Positions 22,289 through 34,329 of a DNA stretch of 50,987 nt are shown here, piece by piece. A program made the position numbers and the translations under genes. Within the stretch, counting starts at the first letter, position 1. Each line of letters opens with the position of its first letter. The notes beneath the pieces were generated by a model, which did no database searches, had not been told where the DNA came from, and saw only the letters and a program-made list of their open reading frames with translations. Source of the DNA: Hydnum rufescens UP504 (taxonomy: Eukaryota; Basidiomycota; Agaricomycetes; Cantharellales; Hydnaceae); NCBI GenBank assembly GCA_014904985.1, contig MU129185.1:3842-54828 (forward strand). The letters are read 5' to 3'.

Positions 22289-23930
22289 TGATGATGAATA
22301 TCTCGATATTTTACCTGCAACTACCGGCTGCTCCCGAAGGGCGCCAAGGGCAGGGGACCGAAGGTCCAGGGGGTAGAGTGTATATACATGGGAGAATATG
22401 AAGACATTAAAATATCGTCCATGACCGCAGACCTCAAACTCCTTCGTCCTGAGATACCATGACCAATATCAGTTGGGATTCCGCACTTTATGTAGTTTCG
22501 GCTTCTATCTTGGTTGTCGGATACATATCATGATTTAGAGTGAGCTTTCGTATGCGGGTATTTTGTAGACGGCTGGCTAGGTCCCGAGAGGAGGGCGCTG
22601 GCGCACGGTCTCTTCGTTTCCTGACAGTTTTCGTTTTCTCTCCGAACGTAGCAAAGGGGGCAAGTCGCGGATGTTGTCGTCGTCGACCTCGATATCATTG
22701 TCCGAAGGGGATCGACATGGTAGCGGGTGATCATTAGGCTGGGTGAGGGCGATCTTCGAGTCCCTCTTTGGGGCGCGTTCCTCGTATCGGGATGTCTTGC
22801 ATGGAAATCCAAGGACGAAAATGGTGTGAGCGTTGAAGAATCGTTGCGCATCGGGTTGATGAGCAAAAGTGAGGACTACTGAGGCGCTGAGAGGTCGCGG
22901 GATCCTGTTCTCGGATACGAGCCATCGTGCGGGGAGTGGGCGTACGAAGCTGGGGAATTCAGCAAAATTGGCTGCGATCTCATGTTCAACTTCGGTTGGG
23001 CTAATCTGAGATCCATCATCTCGTGTCAAAGGGACGTGGTCAAGTTTCACTCGGAAATATTGGCTATCAGGGCATCCTTGAGCCTTTTCAAAACGTGGGA
23101 ATAGGGTTTTGGCAATAAGAGTCGCATAAGGGTGGAGGTCATTGGCCGTGCAAGAGGGGCGAGCAATGGCGATTGGGTTACCAGCAATAGAGTAGAGGAC
23201 AGACATTATTGCAATGTTAGTGGGGCATGTGCTGCTTGGAGGGTATGGTTGACTTTGTCGACTACTGTTTGACCCATTAATCGCTCGTCGGGTGGGATAG
23301 GTGGCCAAATTTGGATGTTGAGGCGACTGGGGTGATTCCGACGCGTCGGGCTTTGGGGAGTGCGAACTGGGAAGAGCGGTTTGGAAGAGCGGCGAGTTGG
23401 GTTATAGGTTTGGGGTGTTTCGATTGTGTCCATGTACTGTGTGTAGGGTGGGCGGGTATGTCTGCTACAACGGAGGCTGGAATTGGTTGAGCAATATTCA
23501 CAGAATTGGCCTTCGGAGTGGGGTTAACATTGGAGGCGATGATGGTGTCAGTGAGGAGTATGTTCTGCTTTACGAGCTCTGCATTTGTATTGGTGAGGGT
23601 GAGGACTGCATTGACGTGTGATGCGTGATCCTTCTGCTGGTAAGTGAGGAAGGCTTGTGTAGTTCTGGCACGGTACTCAGGAGTCTTGTCGAATGCAGAA
23701 GAGTGCAGTAACCAGATCATGTTAGCATGTTCAGGTGACAGTTCGACCGTTTGAAGCAAAAGAAGCGCGCCTTGGAGGAGGGAGGCTACTGTTGTGGCGT
23801 CGAGTGGTGCGTAGGGCTGGGAGCCTTCCGAGTCGTCAGCGGCATCCGGGACGACGGGGGCGGTTTCCTTTGGTGGGGATTTGCCTGTGGAGGGGCGATG
23901 ATGATGCTTTGGCATGGTGGTTCGGTGGCG
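22289..23930 (-). mobile_element. LINE-derived element with ORF1 only
   Basis: The 1,642 bp insertion is flanked by a 14 bp direct repeat GCATCAGGTGTAGA (22,275-22,288 and 23,931-23,944). Other modules carry the single uninterrupted target, for example near 13,300. On the minus strand it begins only 15 bases before an ATG at 23,915 and ends ATATTCATCATCA, a short simple-repeat tail typical of target-primed insertion. There is no reverse transcriptase or endonuclease domain, so it depends on another element for movement. Unlike usual LINE relics, which lose the 5' part, this one keeps the 5' part. Confidence 0.75.
22577..23915 (-). pseudogene. LINE ORF1 (gag-like), two frameshifts
   Basis: The reading starts M-P-K-H-H-H-R-P at 23,915 and runs in one frame to about 23,400. 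It continues in a second frame (I-Q-I-W-P-P-I-P-P-D-E-R-L-M-G) to about 23,210, then in a third to a stop at 22,577. The last segment has the look of ORF1 proteins of fungal L1/Tad-like elements: C-T-A-N-D-L-H-P-Y-A-T-L, then E-V-E-H-E-I-A-A-N-F, then R-W-L-V-S-E-N-R-I-P-R-P. The N-terminal part has a polar coiled-coil-like stretch (T-N-T-N-A-E-L-V-K-Q-N). The expected role is RNA binding in the retrotransposon particle. Assignment is by resemblance only; a host gene of unknown function is the alternative, but the flanking target duplication argues for a transposed sequence. Confidence 0.6.
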
Positions 23931-24021
23931 GCATCAGGTGTAGAGTAGGAGAGATACTGATATCGATCAAGGTGCAATCAATGCGTAGATTCCCATAAAC
24001 CAGGTTTTCGCGCTGCATCAG

Positions 24022-24215
24022 TGTGGTATGCTGAAGAATCGGTGCGGAGCCACTTATATTGACACAACGAGAGGAAAGATAGAGCGTTTGATCCGAGCTC
24101 AAGCAAACGCTTGAGGGAACTTCGGTGCATCACGAGAAACTATCTAGAGGATATGCTGACTAAGCGATCAGCCTGAGAGATCGACCAATTCCAACTTGGC
24201 AGTGTCGAGGGAAGT
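24022..24215 (-). mobile_element. About 200 bp insertion related to 9.6-9.72 kb
   Basis: This segment interrupts the sub1 5' flank between CGCTGCATCAGT and AGTCCCCCTCTCTG; other modules read across. Its central 120 bp matches 9,600-9,722 in the opposite direction. It has no coding potential and edges are approximate. Confidence 0.5.
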
Positions 24216-24399
24216 CAGTCCCCCTCTCTGATGACTGATCTTAACGGGAGTCGCAGGAGGCGCAAGTCCCCGGAACGAAGCCCAATTAGGCGCCTATCTT
24301 AACAAAATCAAAAAGATTCCTTATCATCCCTTTTCTATAACTCGTAAGTGCAAGAGAACAAGAACATCTACGGGATGTCGAGCTAGGTGGCCAGTCTGG

Positions 24400-24750
24400 G
24401 ACCTTACTTAAAGGACGGCCCTAGACTACCCGCATGTTCGGACCGCCATACTGTAATGAATATCAACTTTGTCATCCATGATCCCGAAATACCGTGCGCT
24501 CGCTCAAGTCAATCCTAAACCTTTTGTGAGCTCCAGAGAAGTGCTGGATAAGACTCGCAAATACTCGATACGGACTAGCGAGCGTCAGGAATCCAAAGCT
24601 ACCAAAGAAGTGTCGACGAGAGAAATTTGCCGAGGGGGAAGATATCAAATAAATGATTTCAAAGGAGCTGCAGCCCATACGGCGCAACGGGGGGGGGGGG
24701 GCGGGGGGCGTGGTTGGCACGGTTCAACACCCAACTTCTGACCAGCTCCT
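24400..24750 (-). pseudogene. Sub2 gene fragment
   Basis: It lacks the Zn-cluster exon. The minus strand shows S-P-Y-R-V-F-A-S near 24,560 and F-G-I-M-D-D-K-V-D-I-H near 24,475. A run of nine or more G (about 24,690-24,710) sits in the former exon 2. It pairs with the fragment at 13.62-13.90 kb, so both probably descend from one truncation before the 10.84 kb duplication. Confidence 0.6.
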
Positions 24751-24829
24751 GACCACATCTCGACGATCTTGTTCCCCGATTTCCCTGCACACAGACAATA
24801 TTTCCGATTAAGCTCAGTGACAGCGGAGG

Positions 24830-25200
24830 CGGCATATACGGATGGCCTAGGAATCTCTTGATGCGGATTTCACCCAATCCATATCCAGCGGTCACCCCCC
24901 GCCCCCCTCGGAAAATACCCAGGCACAGAACGAACTGCAACAAGCCTCCCAAAAAAGGCGTTTGGAACAAACCCAGGTCGATATCGTGAAGGATTGGCAG
25001 TATCCGTTCTTCACAGAAGCACGCATGCTCACATCCGTAATTACAGTAAGTATACCTCGCGCTCATGTCTTTTTCTTCACATGAGCGCCAGCGCCAGCAG
25101 TCTTGCCGAACACATGATAGTGGGTGTCTTCACGTTTCTTCTCGCTTGGGGAACTAGGCCAGGGATGGCCGGTGAGCGATGGTAGTACGCACCGCCTCCG
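24830..25200 (-). repeat. Shortened array block P, copy 4
   Basis: It is the same truncated form of block P as at 14,000-14,340, without the GC motif. Confidence 0.65.
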
Positions 25201-25369
25201 TGGCCTCGTTGCCTGAATGGTGGGGCATTTGTTTACATTTGTTGTTTGATTTGCTGTTTCTGGACTGACCACCCTTCTGCCTTGTTCCCAACACCTGGCA
25301 CTTAGCGGTGGACGGTGGTTGATGGCAAGTGCTTCTTGTCGGTGGAAGGGCACAAAGAATGGGAAATCA

Positions 25370-26310
25370 GAGAGGATAGGGGATGGGCAGGGGGGAACAA
25401 ACAGAAAACCGAGTTTAAGGGGAGGATGGACTCACTGGCGCACATCTCACGAGATATTCATCAGACTTAATCATGTAGACGACATAGGATACACAGAATT
25501 AAAAGGAGAAGAAAAGTAAAAAACAAAAAAAAAAAAACAAAAACAAGCAAAACACCAACAGCAGCAATCGAGGGAAGAACAGAAGGGAGCCTGAACCAAA
25601 ATTCCATCCAGAGACACACCAAGCCAAGAAGCCAGAGAGCCCGGCAGGAGAGAGACGCTTCGGGAGCCAGAGAAGCCAGTAGGTAGAGACCGGAACGGTA
25701 GAATCCAAGACAACTGTGCCTTCACGTACAGCGGGGATCACTGTAACACTGACCGATAGAAACGGGGGGACTTCAACAAATCCACCGAGTCGAATGCAGA
25801 ATAAACTTCAGATGGTCAATTTCACCGGATACCGCGAGAAAAGCAGAATCACGCCACACACGATGGTATAAATAACTGGCCGATTCATTGCAGACAAGAC
25901 AAACTGAAACAAACAACATTAGAAACATGCATCACCTCACCAGGAAAAGCATAAGCCACTAGGAAGCGCAAATAATTATCGGGGGAGACGATATCAAGGG
26001 CAGCAAAAACGGGTGACACGGGCTCACCACCACCACCCGAGACGAAACTTGGGTATATACCAAAAGGATCGATCTATGGGAACCGAGACCGGGGGCCGTA
26101 CAAAGCGAAGACGACGAGCGGGAAGGAGGCCAGAACAGGGAAGACATGGGATCCAGTAGGTACCGATACCGAGATTTGTCCTGTACACACAAACAAACCA
26201 GTTCGATGAGTCACAACACGAGTGTGAACTTGGGCCTTGAGCTTGTTCAGACACACGGGCTAAAGTGCACTTCTGAACGAAGAACGGAGCGAGCAACGAG
26301 AATGCTAGCA
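25370..26310 (-). repeat. Array 3' flank QR, copy 4
   Basis: It is very close to 14,500-15,450. TATAAATAACTGGCCGATTC lies near 25,867, and an A-rich run at about 25,525-25,540 differs in length between copies. Confidence 0.75.
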
Positions 26311-26421
26311 TGTGGTGCGGTTCGCAGAAAGGCTGGAAGATGCAGAGGAATTAATTATGATGTCAATTAAGCAGAGGATGAAAGTGTACCCGTATGGTTG
26401 CAGAGGCTCTCAGCGATGAGC

Positions 26422-27335
26422 TTAGTAGGAGCCCCGAGGCAAACCCGTTCTGTTGTCGGGAGCATGAGGGGCTGTGAGGTCCAGCTGTTCAAGTGAGACG
26501 AAGATTTCAGCAGAAGGCCCTGCGAAGGCACCGAAGGGATCATGGGGCCCTGCGGAGGAGAATACCACATTCTGATCGTAGTAGGGTGGAGGTAGGAAAG
26601 ATGTCCCAGGGAAGTGGTCTGTAGAGCCAGAAGTGAATCCAATATGCAAATACAACAAAAGTTGAGAAGTGGATGACTACCTTCGCTCCACCCAGTCACT
26701 GGTGGTGCGGGCTGGTTGGGGTTGTAAAAATCGAATTGAGTATCGTTCTCCAGGGTCCCGGTATCCGGAGGATCTAGACGACCGGTTAACACTGTCATGG
26801 ACGTAGCGATAAGGTAGACCAACAAGTTGTATGAGCCTGATTATCGGACGAGCCAGGACCAGCGGTATGGGCGTCTTGGTGAGAATTGTGGGCTCCCTGC
26901 GGTGAGAACAGCGGGGGAACGGGGGTACCACCAGAATGCTGGTAGTTGACGGTGGGAGGGGGTGGGGATGTCACAAGGATCAGATCAAGGGGTGTGACGG
27001 ATGGCCTACGGTTTGCAGGATTCCGTATCCACGTCGTCATCAAAGCGCGAACCTGTGTCGCAAACTCTTGCCCCTGTATGCATTCTCTGATTAGGATAGG
27101 AGTCCCGAGAACTAATTCAACGTACGGGAGGCCTATCAATGCCTCGACCGTGGCATTGCATATTGAACTTCGAGCAAGCCTCGCATGGCTCATTGGGGCC
27201 AGCTGAGCCCGGTTCGCACCGCTTCTTTCTAAAGCGGCACCACCAACAGCCTTCTTTGTTGGGACTCCAAGGTTGGGAAGGGACCGAATTCTCAGAAATG
27301 TGGGACGTGTACATGGGGGGAGGTATGTTGCTCAT
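26422..27335 (-). CDS. Sub1 Zn(2)-Cys(6) protein, copy 4, intact
   Basis: The exons are 27,335-27,126, 27,073-26,824, 26,773-26,681 and 26,618-26,422; phases 0, 1 and 1 agree and give 249 aa. The start is the Met of M-S-N-I-P-P-P. Residues about 30-62 form C-x2-C-x6-C-x10-C-x2-C-x6-C (C-W-W-C-R-F-R-K-K-R-C first half), ending G-R-G-I-D-R-P-P at the exon junction. Exon 2 is polar with W-I-R-N-P-A-N-R. Exon 3 is a proline/asparagine linker. Exon 4 has Y-Y-D-Q-N-V and S-A-E-I-F-V-S. The intron 3 acceptor is CTCTACAG. There is no middle-homology region, so the protein is far shorter than classical zinc-cluster regulators (usually several hundred residues). A nuclear DNA-binding role is inferred. 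Confidence 0.8.
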
Positions 27336-27899
27336 GGTTGAGTGGGGGAGGACAAGGACGGAGTAAGAGAAATGTTTAGTCTGTTTAAATAGACACGAGA
27401 ACTGGTCAGACTCGATTCGGAAGCAAGGAATTATGAAGAATTGCATTACGAACGTGCAGCGCCCTCCCCACAGGGGGTGATCGCAGGACCAACAATATTA
27501 TTGATCGCCACCGTAAGGCACACTTCAGTATTTGCGGTCATCCCAAGAGGACCACCCCAACCAACTCTCTGCAAAGGAAAGCCATCTTACATTTCTTCCA
27601 GGCGTCATACATCCAAATACGGATCAACAAGTCCGCTGAATGATTCCACTGCCCAGAATGAAAAAGAATTCTGGGGCATGGCGTTACTGGGTGACGGAAG
27701 TGAGACGGAGATTGTCAAGTTGTGCCGGCCGCGCGTTGGGGGCAGCAACTACGCTACATCAATGCGTACATTTGCATAAACCCCGGGTTTTGCGCCGTAT
27801 CTGTCCTGGAGGTCCAAGCCCCGGTCCGCTCTAATATGACTGATGTCAATGAAGTCAGCGCTCATCTTAACAATATCAAAAAGATTCCCTATCGATTTG
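27336..27899 (-). promoter_or_regulatory. Conserved sub1 5' flank, copy 4
   Basis: It contains CGTGCAGCGCCCTCCCCACA near 27,450, GCCACCGTAAGGCACACTTC near 27,507 and ATGCGTACATTTGC near 27,761, in the same order as in the other sub1 flanks. The position and conservation suggest promoter sequence for the 27.3 kb gene. Confidence 0.5.
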
Positions 27900-28500
27900 G
27901 GTGACACCCCATTGTAAGTACAAGGTCGTCATCAGAATCTGAACTAAGTCGACACGAAGAGTCCATAACGAGCAGGAACGAGGGGCACACGAACAAGATA
28001 AACGTGCGAGTCCGGCCGATGGCCTTTGTTCTGAGCAGAGGGTAGAGCGGCGCAGAGAGAAAAGATAACATTAGGAGAGAGGGTCATGCATCTCCCCAAA
28101 TAAAGTATCAAGGCCGCGAGATGAAGAGGCGTCGCCTATGAGTCAAGCGAGCCGGACATGAAAGCGCATCGTTGAAAGTCACTGCGGAGCAGACCACTTG
28201 CCCGCATGGGAAAATCCGCACGTCCATAAATGGATGGTCTCAGGCCGCCGAAGGCGAGGGCACATTTCATTGGAGAGAGGCAAGATAATTCCCTTGCGAG
28301 CCGTAGGCGAATCCAACTAGACAAGTGGGCATGCCGGACAGCGAAAAAGAGTTATCTCTTCTCCAGGCACGATAGTAAGGACCGAGGGCGCTATCATCCC
28401 ACAGGGCCTCCGTTCCGAAGACCTACCACGGCTGTTAAGTAGCATGGACGTACCAAGTAATCAGGGAAACATTGCCGTATCGCCGGGATTATGGATAGGA
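27900..28500 (+). repeat. Array block X, copy 3
   Basis: It is close to 17,160-17,770 (offset about 10.75 kb). It keeps the Y-H-P-T-G reading on the plus strand near 28,395, then changes frame. Confidence 0.7.
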
Positions 28501-28689
28501 CGATGAGCCGACTTCCCCCGGTGGTAATCGCAGAAGTGGTGGGGGTTAGATAGCAATATTGATCTGGATGGCCGCGCGGACAAGAATGGAACGGATGCAA
28601 ATCGTGGCGGCATTAAGCGACTGCTACGGCCTAGAACTTACCTCGGGTAGAACACTCAAGTGTGCTAATTCAACCCTATCCGCGCGCTG

Positions 28690-29465
28690 ATCTCCCAAAC
28701 CGAACCTCTCCACGCAAAACTTTCTTGGGCGTTGATCGCAAATATTTAAGCTGTCGTCTCATCTCTCGAGGACGATAACGTCTGGCTCGTCTGGCTGATA
28801 GCGCTGAAAGAACACCTCAGGGAGTTGTCTGATTCTAGCCTCGACGATCACTCTATTGCCTGCACCATTTGGCTGGTAACATAACAAACGATATGCGTAC
28901 TATGAACATCAATTTCATCTATCTCGCAATACCGTGCCCTCGCTCAAGCCAATCCTCAACCTATACATAAACCTTTTGTCAGATCTTGCGAAATACTGGA
29001 TGGAAATACTCGATACGGACCGATGGCGAAGCCGGACTGGGACTAGCCTTAGGAATCTATATCTATTGCAGAGATGCAAGAGTTGTCGGAGAAGACGCCA
29101 AGGAATTCCAGAGGTACGACAGGTCAAGGGGCGTAACGCGTGGCCCGCGGTTTGCAGGATCCAATATCCAGCTTTTGATCGCCCATCGAACTTGGTCCAC
29201 CAGTTCTCGACCCTGCACGCGTATATCCGATTGAGCTCTGGAACTGGGGTATCACAATAGGCGGCCGGCATGAACACATACGAATGGCCAATCAAGTCCT
29301 AGATCGTAGCAGAGTACATTATACTCTGAGACAGTTCTCGCATGGCCCTCGCGGATCCTCTGGGTTAGGTGTGCAGCGCTTCCTACGGAAAGCGCATACC
29401 CAACATATCCCCTTCGAATCACAGGCATCGAAGACGGACATCTCATGGGCGGGTGTGTCGCTCAT
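28690..29465 (-). pseudogene. Sub2 Zn-cluster gene, single frameshift in the cluster
   Basis: The start at 29,465 (M-S-D-T-P-A-H-E-M) leads into I-C-W-V-C-A-F-R-R-K-R-C-T-P-N-P and G-P-C-E-N-C, giving five of the six cluster Cys. One base then shifts the frame near 29,328, just before the last Cys (Y-N-V-L-C-Y in the next frame). Exon 2 resumes at about 29,218 with R-E-L-V-D-Q-V and P-L-D-L-S. The conserved late block at 28,880-28,720 reads V-I-V-E-A-R-I-R-Q-L-P-E-V-F-F. Only one base separates exon 1 from an intact cluster, so a sequence error is a fair alternative to true decay. Confidence 0.65.
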
Positions 29466-29629
29466 GGCCAGCAGGAGGGAAATGTCCAGGAGGATAAGAG
29501 AAGGAATGGAAAGTACACTACTATAAATACCCATACGAGCTGGCCCTTTCCTGGGTCTGATTTGACTTGATGCGCTGCGTGAGGAATTGGGGTGGAAGGA
29601 AGCTACTCAAGTTGTTTGGATCCATGATC

Positions 29630-30440
29630 CACCCGCGCGATCGAGGCAGCCGCGCGCTCGCAGACGCCCTCCCACGATATCAATTGCCAAACTAACATCT
29701 GCTATATAACTAACGATATTTGGGTGTGATCTTACTGGTCTAGTGGGAGATTCTCGAGCGGACAATTGCAATTGTTACGACTGTCGCATCATCTGTGACA
29801 TGATGTTACGAGATCATGGCCATGTTCGAGTTTTTTTGAAATGTACACCAACGAATTTGGATCTCATTCATATTCATGCATTGATGAATTAGAGTCAAGG
29901 GTTCATGCAGCAATAGAGCGTTTGAACAGAGTAAGGCAAGGGAACGTTCGGTACATGCATCCCAGCCACAACCAAAAGATCCCCAGCGCCAGCCGCCCAG
30001 CCCGATTCACACTTCTCCACCAGCGTCCCTGTACTCGATCCAACCCAAACCACTACGCCACCCTCCCTGTTGTTCCTTGAGGAATTTCCCTCATTCCATA
30101 TCCAGCATCTTCCCCCTCCCCCCCCTGTCGGAAACTATCCGAGATCATTACGGCCATCAGGATGAACGGAGCGATCCTCGTAAAAAAAAATGAGGCACTT
30201 GAAATGAACCTATATTGCGAAAAAAAATTGAGCATTAGCCTTTCCCCGCCTTCCTCAAAGGAGCGTGCATGCACGGTCACCGTGCATCGTGGATACTCGG
30301 ACGGGGTGCGGTGCATCGCACTCGCGTGCTCATGTCGTTTCTTCACGGCACGAGCACCTGTCGCCAGTGCCGGCGTTGTTGATTCTGCCAAGCGCGTGAT
30401 GGCGGGTGTCCTACTTACTTTCACTTTCGCTTGCGGAGGT
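29630..30440 (-). repeat. Array block P, copy 5 (sub2 5' flank)
   Basis: It opens with GATCGAGGCAGCCGCGCGCT (29,639-29,658), about 170 bp upstream of the sub2 start. ATCAA at 29,679-29,683 is the uninterrupted target of the LTR element that sits in the equivalent place at 41.28-42.51 kb. Confidence 0.75.
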
Positions 30441-30639
30441 GCGATGGGAGAGGGGAGGGAAAGGTGGGGGTGGGACAGTGGTGGTAAGTTTGGCAATTGT
30501 GTGCGTTGCTTGATTTCGCCTGCTTTGTTTTTTCTTGCACGCACTGCCCTTGTTCTGGACATTCGTTTGCACGAGGTGATGGGCGGTGGACGGTGGAGAG
30601 TGGGTCGTGATCGGTGGAAGGCCACAAGGGATGGAAAAT

Positions 30640-31620
30640 GACAGAGAATGGGGGACAGACGATATGATAACCTACCTGCCAAAGAGGAAGGGGGAGGGGA
30701 AGAACTCACGCACGCACATCTCACGAGGTGTTCATCATCATGCACACAACATAGGATACAACACACAATCTAACGCAGAACAAAACTGAAAACAAAACAC
30801 GAAAAACAAAACGGCAGCTGCGAGACAGCCAGCGGATAGAGGGAAATCCCAGAAAGACGCCTGAACCCGAAATCCCCATCTAGAGACACACCAAGACAAG
30901 AGCCCAGAGAGCCCAACAGCAGAGAGACGGTCCAAGAGCCAGAAAAGCCACCAGGGAGAGACCGGAATCCAAGAATCCAAGACGAGTGCGCCTTCACGTA
31001 CGTAGACCGGGAACCACACCAAGCGATAGAAGCGAGGGACTTTTTCAGAAAAAAAAAAATTCAACCGAATCGAATACAGAGTGGAAGTCCAGATCGACAA
31101 ATTTCACCGGATACCCCGAAAAATCACGCCCCATAGCCATATAAATAATCGGGTCGATTTATTGGAGACTCTGACAAACAACAAACAACATCAGAAAACA
31201 ATCATCACCTCACCACGGAAAGCATAATGCAGCCACTAAGAAATGTAAACAATCATCGGGCGAGGCGGTATCAAGGGTAACAGAACCGGTGACACGGGCT
31301 CACCACCACCACACGAGAGGAGACCTGAAACGAGACTTGAGTATATACCAAGAGGATCGGATTCTGTATCGGAGTCGGGGCCGGGGACCGTGCAGAGAGA
31401 AGACGACGGGCGGAACGAGACGGGAAGAGAGAAGAGATGGGATCCACACAGGTATCGAGATTTGTCCGTGAAACACGCAAATCAAAGACTTCACGCAACC
31501 AAAGAGACAAGTCTTATCAGTCACAACCCGAGTGCGAATTTGAGCCGTTAGCCCGTTCTGACACACGGGCTGAAGGGGACTTCTTCACGAAGAGAGCAAG
31601 CAAAGAGAATGCTAGCATGT
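30640..31620 (-). repeat. Array 3' flank QR, copy 5
   Basis: It has the same layout as the other QR blocks, with ATATAAATAATCGGGTCGAT near 31,139 and AGTATATACCAAGAGGATCG near 31,340. Confidence 0.75.
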
Positions 31621-31799
31621 AGGTGCATCTCGCAGAATCGTGTAGGCTAGAAAATGAAGAGGATCAAGTATGATTTCGAGTAAATAAACCTCGAAGCGTA
31701 CCCGTATAGTAGCAGAGAATCTCAGCATAGAAGCTGATATGAGCTCCGAGGGCAGTGAGACATTCAGTGGATAGGGTCACAATAGGGGCTAGGAGCTGA

Positions 31800-32691
31800 T
31801 CAGCTGTCGACATAAATCCACAGTAGAGACGCTTCGAGGGTACCGAAAGGATCGTACAGCTCTGCGGAATGGGAGAGCGCATTATCGTCGTAGTACGAAG
31901 AAGGGGAGGAGATATAGGAGGCATATTGATCTGTAGAGCCGCAGATGATTCTAAACATGCAAATGCAAGCGAGAGTTGGGAAGCAGGCGACCGTACCTTC
32001 GTTCGACGGGATTGTCGAGGCTGCCGGAGGTTGGGGTTGGCCGTGCATGTCGTTGTCGTTGTGAGAACCATATTGAGTCCACTGGGCGCCCGGATCCGGA
32101 GTATCTAGAAGACCTGTCAACACTATCACAGACTCAGCGATGAATGTACGACGAACAAATTGTAGCAGTATGATTGTAAGAGGGTGCATGAGTAACTGCA
32201 GGGGTCCCCTGGTGCAAATTGTGGGCTTTGGCCGACGAGAATAGCGAGAGGTTGGGGATATCATCCGCAGGCTGATACTGATGCTTAGTTGAGGACTTGG
32301 CGACGGGAGAAGACGGGAGAGGGGGTATGAAACGAGTTAGATCAAAGGGATGGACGCCTGGCCCACGGTTCGCACGATTGGCTATCCAGTCTTTCATGAA
32401 CGTTCGAATCGTTTCCGCCACGTCTGGCCCCTATACACATGTCCCAATTAGGATAAGGAACCCTGAGCTCTAATTTGGACGTACGGATGGCCTATCAACG
32501 CGTTGGCCGCAGCAAAAAATGTTGAAGGTTTCGCAATCTTTGCAGGGGCCTTCGGGGCCACTTGAACCCGGTTTGCAGCCCTTCTTCCTGAAACGGCACG
32601 GCCAACAGCCATCTTTGTCGTTCCGAGGTTGGGGCCAAGCACCGGACGTGTCAGAAATGGTAAACATGTGCATGGAGGTCGGGTCGATCAT
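31800..32691 (-). CDS. Sub1 Zn(2)-Cys(6) protein, copy 5, shortened C-terminus
   Basis: The exons are 32,691-32,485, 32,430-32,157, 32,104-31,997 and 31,930-31,800; phases agree and give 239 aa. The start is the Met of M-I-D-P-T-S. The cluster is C-W-P-C-R-F-R-K-K-G-C then G-P-C-K-D-C-E-T-F-N-I-F-C-C, with all six ligands. Exon 4 keeps S-Y-Y-D-D-N-A and Y-D-P-F-G-T-L-E, then leaves the family frame and stops at W-I-Y-V-D-S. It is the partner of the 21.85 kb gene at about 10.84 kb; this copy retains exon 3 and an ATG, so both losses in the partner are later. Confidence 0.75.
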
Positions 32692-33779
32692 GGTTAAGAG
32701 GGGGAGGGAAGTATGGGGACGACGACAGGGAGATGATCGCTTTTTAAGGCAGGATAACAGTTGGCCCTTGGGCTCACACTTGCCTTATTAGGTTCATATG
32801 GAGGGAAATATGGTGGAGGAATTATTCTTGCCTCGAGGCAACAACGTGCGGCGGTCCTCTCGGCAGGAGGCGAATCCAAGGAGGAACAATAACCCATTGG
32901 TCAGAGTATTGATTGCCACAGTAAAGCACCGCCGCGCAAGTCACACGCGATGTTCCCAACCACCATGATACATCCAAACACAGATTTAAAAAAAATTATG
33001 CCAAAATGATTCAAATCCACAAAAAATTGTTGGGGTTTCCAAAAATGGAAACCACATTCTTGACTGCAAATTCATGCACCCAAATCGAGAGCACGGGACA
33101 ATATTTCCGTCGGGTGAACACGGAGACGTGCATCAGGAGAGTGGAGGAGAGATCCGGGTGATGAGAGCCGGGTGCCTTAGACGCTTCAAAAGGGTGCTAT
33201 GAGTAAAGTCCTCGTTTATGAATTCGATATTCGGCTGATAAGAGGATGGCACCACCGCATAGAGTCGACGAAAAACTATGATCTTTTGTAGCGAATGCTG
33301 GTACAGGCACGCAGCTAGAACCTGACTGGAGATTCAACTCCCACTAAGAATGTTGTAAGACATTGCCCATACTCCACATTGCCTGTGAATTTCACCGCGA
33401 GGGCGCTCACCGTTAAAAATGGAAACAACTCGTGAGTGAGGGCATGACACCATTGGCCCCGAGATAGCCCGAGCCGAGCTCACCCAAAAAGATTGTAATC
33501 AGATTATGACTCGGCAAAAAAAGGAAACGTTCATAAGCGCGATCAACCTCCATACATTTGATGATGCGCCAGGAATATTGACTCGGAAAACGCGCGGTGG
33601 GGGTAGACTGATTGAGGATAGTCCCTGTAGCAATAAAAATTGCCTTTCATGAGGCTGGCGGCGAATGACGTCAGTCAGTGCAGGCGGCAAACACCTTGAA
33701 TGGAAAGGTATGGTTCACATGCAGCGGGGCATCAAAGCACCCCAGAACCTATAGGAGAAGCCCCCAGAAATTTCGGTGC
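32692..33779 (-). promoter_or_regulatory. Sub1 5' flank, copy 5, and diverged spacer
   Basis: Near 33,130 lies GTGCATCAGGAGAG, the family version of the LINE target. From about 33,200 the sequence no longer matches the array and I see no gene. A sub2 gene and block P expected here are missing. Confidence 0.45.
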
Positions 33780-34309
33780 TGTCACGTCCCTATTATAGGG
33801 CTTCACACCTACTAGATGAGGTGCCATGGGCACCTGCGACCTTCCAGGTGTGCAGGGATTGACGTAAGCTAGATAAAACCCTCTTAGTCCAAACGACGCC
33901 GGCCGGCCAAAGCCGCTCTTTGCTTCCGGCCACGAGCAGGGACGCCTTTGAGGAGCCTCTGAATCTCTGTTCCCACCCACTTAGCCCTTGTATTACTAGC
34001 TTAGTTGTCAGGGAAGCAGAGTGATCCCACCCACCGCACAGTCAGTTCTGCCGCTTCACGCACCGAGACCGACGGAGCAACTGTTCCGCAGTCTCTCACA
34101 TGCACCCACTAGTAGAGACAGTCCCATAGCATAGACAGCAAGCAAGCAAAACAGACTTGCCAGCCAAGTAAACTGTCATGCACCACTGAACATGAGAATT
34201 CATAAAGGCAGGTTTATGACATAATTGTGCTGTAAGGTCATTCCGGTGTGGGCGCCAACGATGAGGCTGCACATTATAATGAGTCACTCTACACACACAA
34301 GTTGTGACA
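33780..34309 (+). mobile_element. 530 bp solo-LTR-like element
   Basis: It begins TGTCACGTCCC and ends AGTTGTGACA, so TGTCAC and GTGACA form a six-base terminal inverted repeat, as in many Ty3/gypsy LTRs. GATAAAACCC near 33,872 could be the promoter. The flanking bases (GGTGC, GAGTG) are not a clean five-base duplication. No internal retroelement genes adjoin. It occupies the place of block P in this module. Confidence 0.5.
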
Positions 34310-34329
34310 GAGTGCTATCGATGATCACC

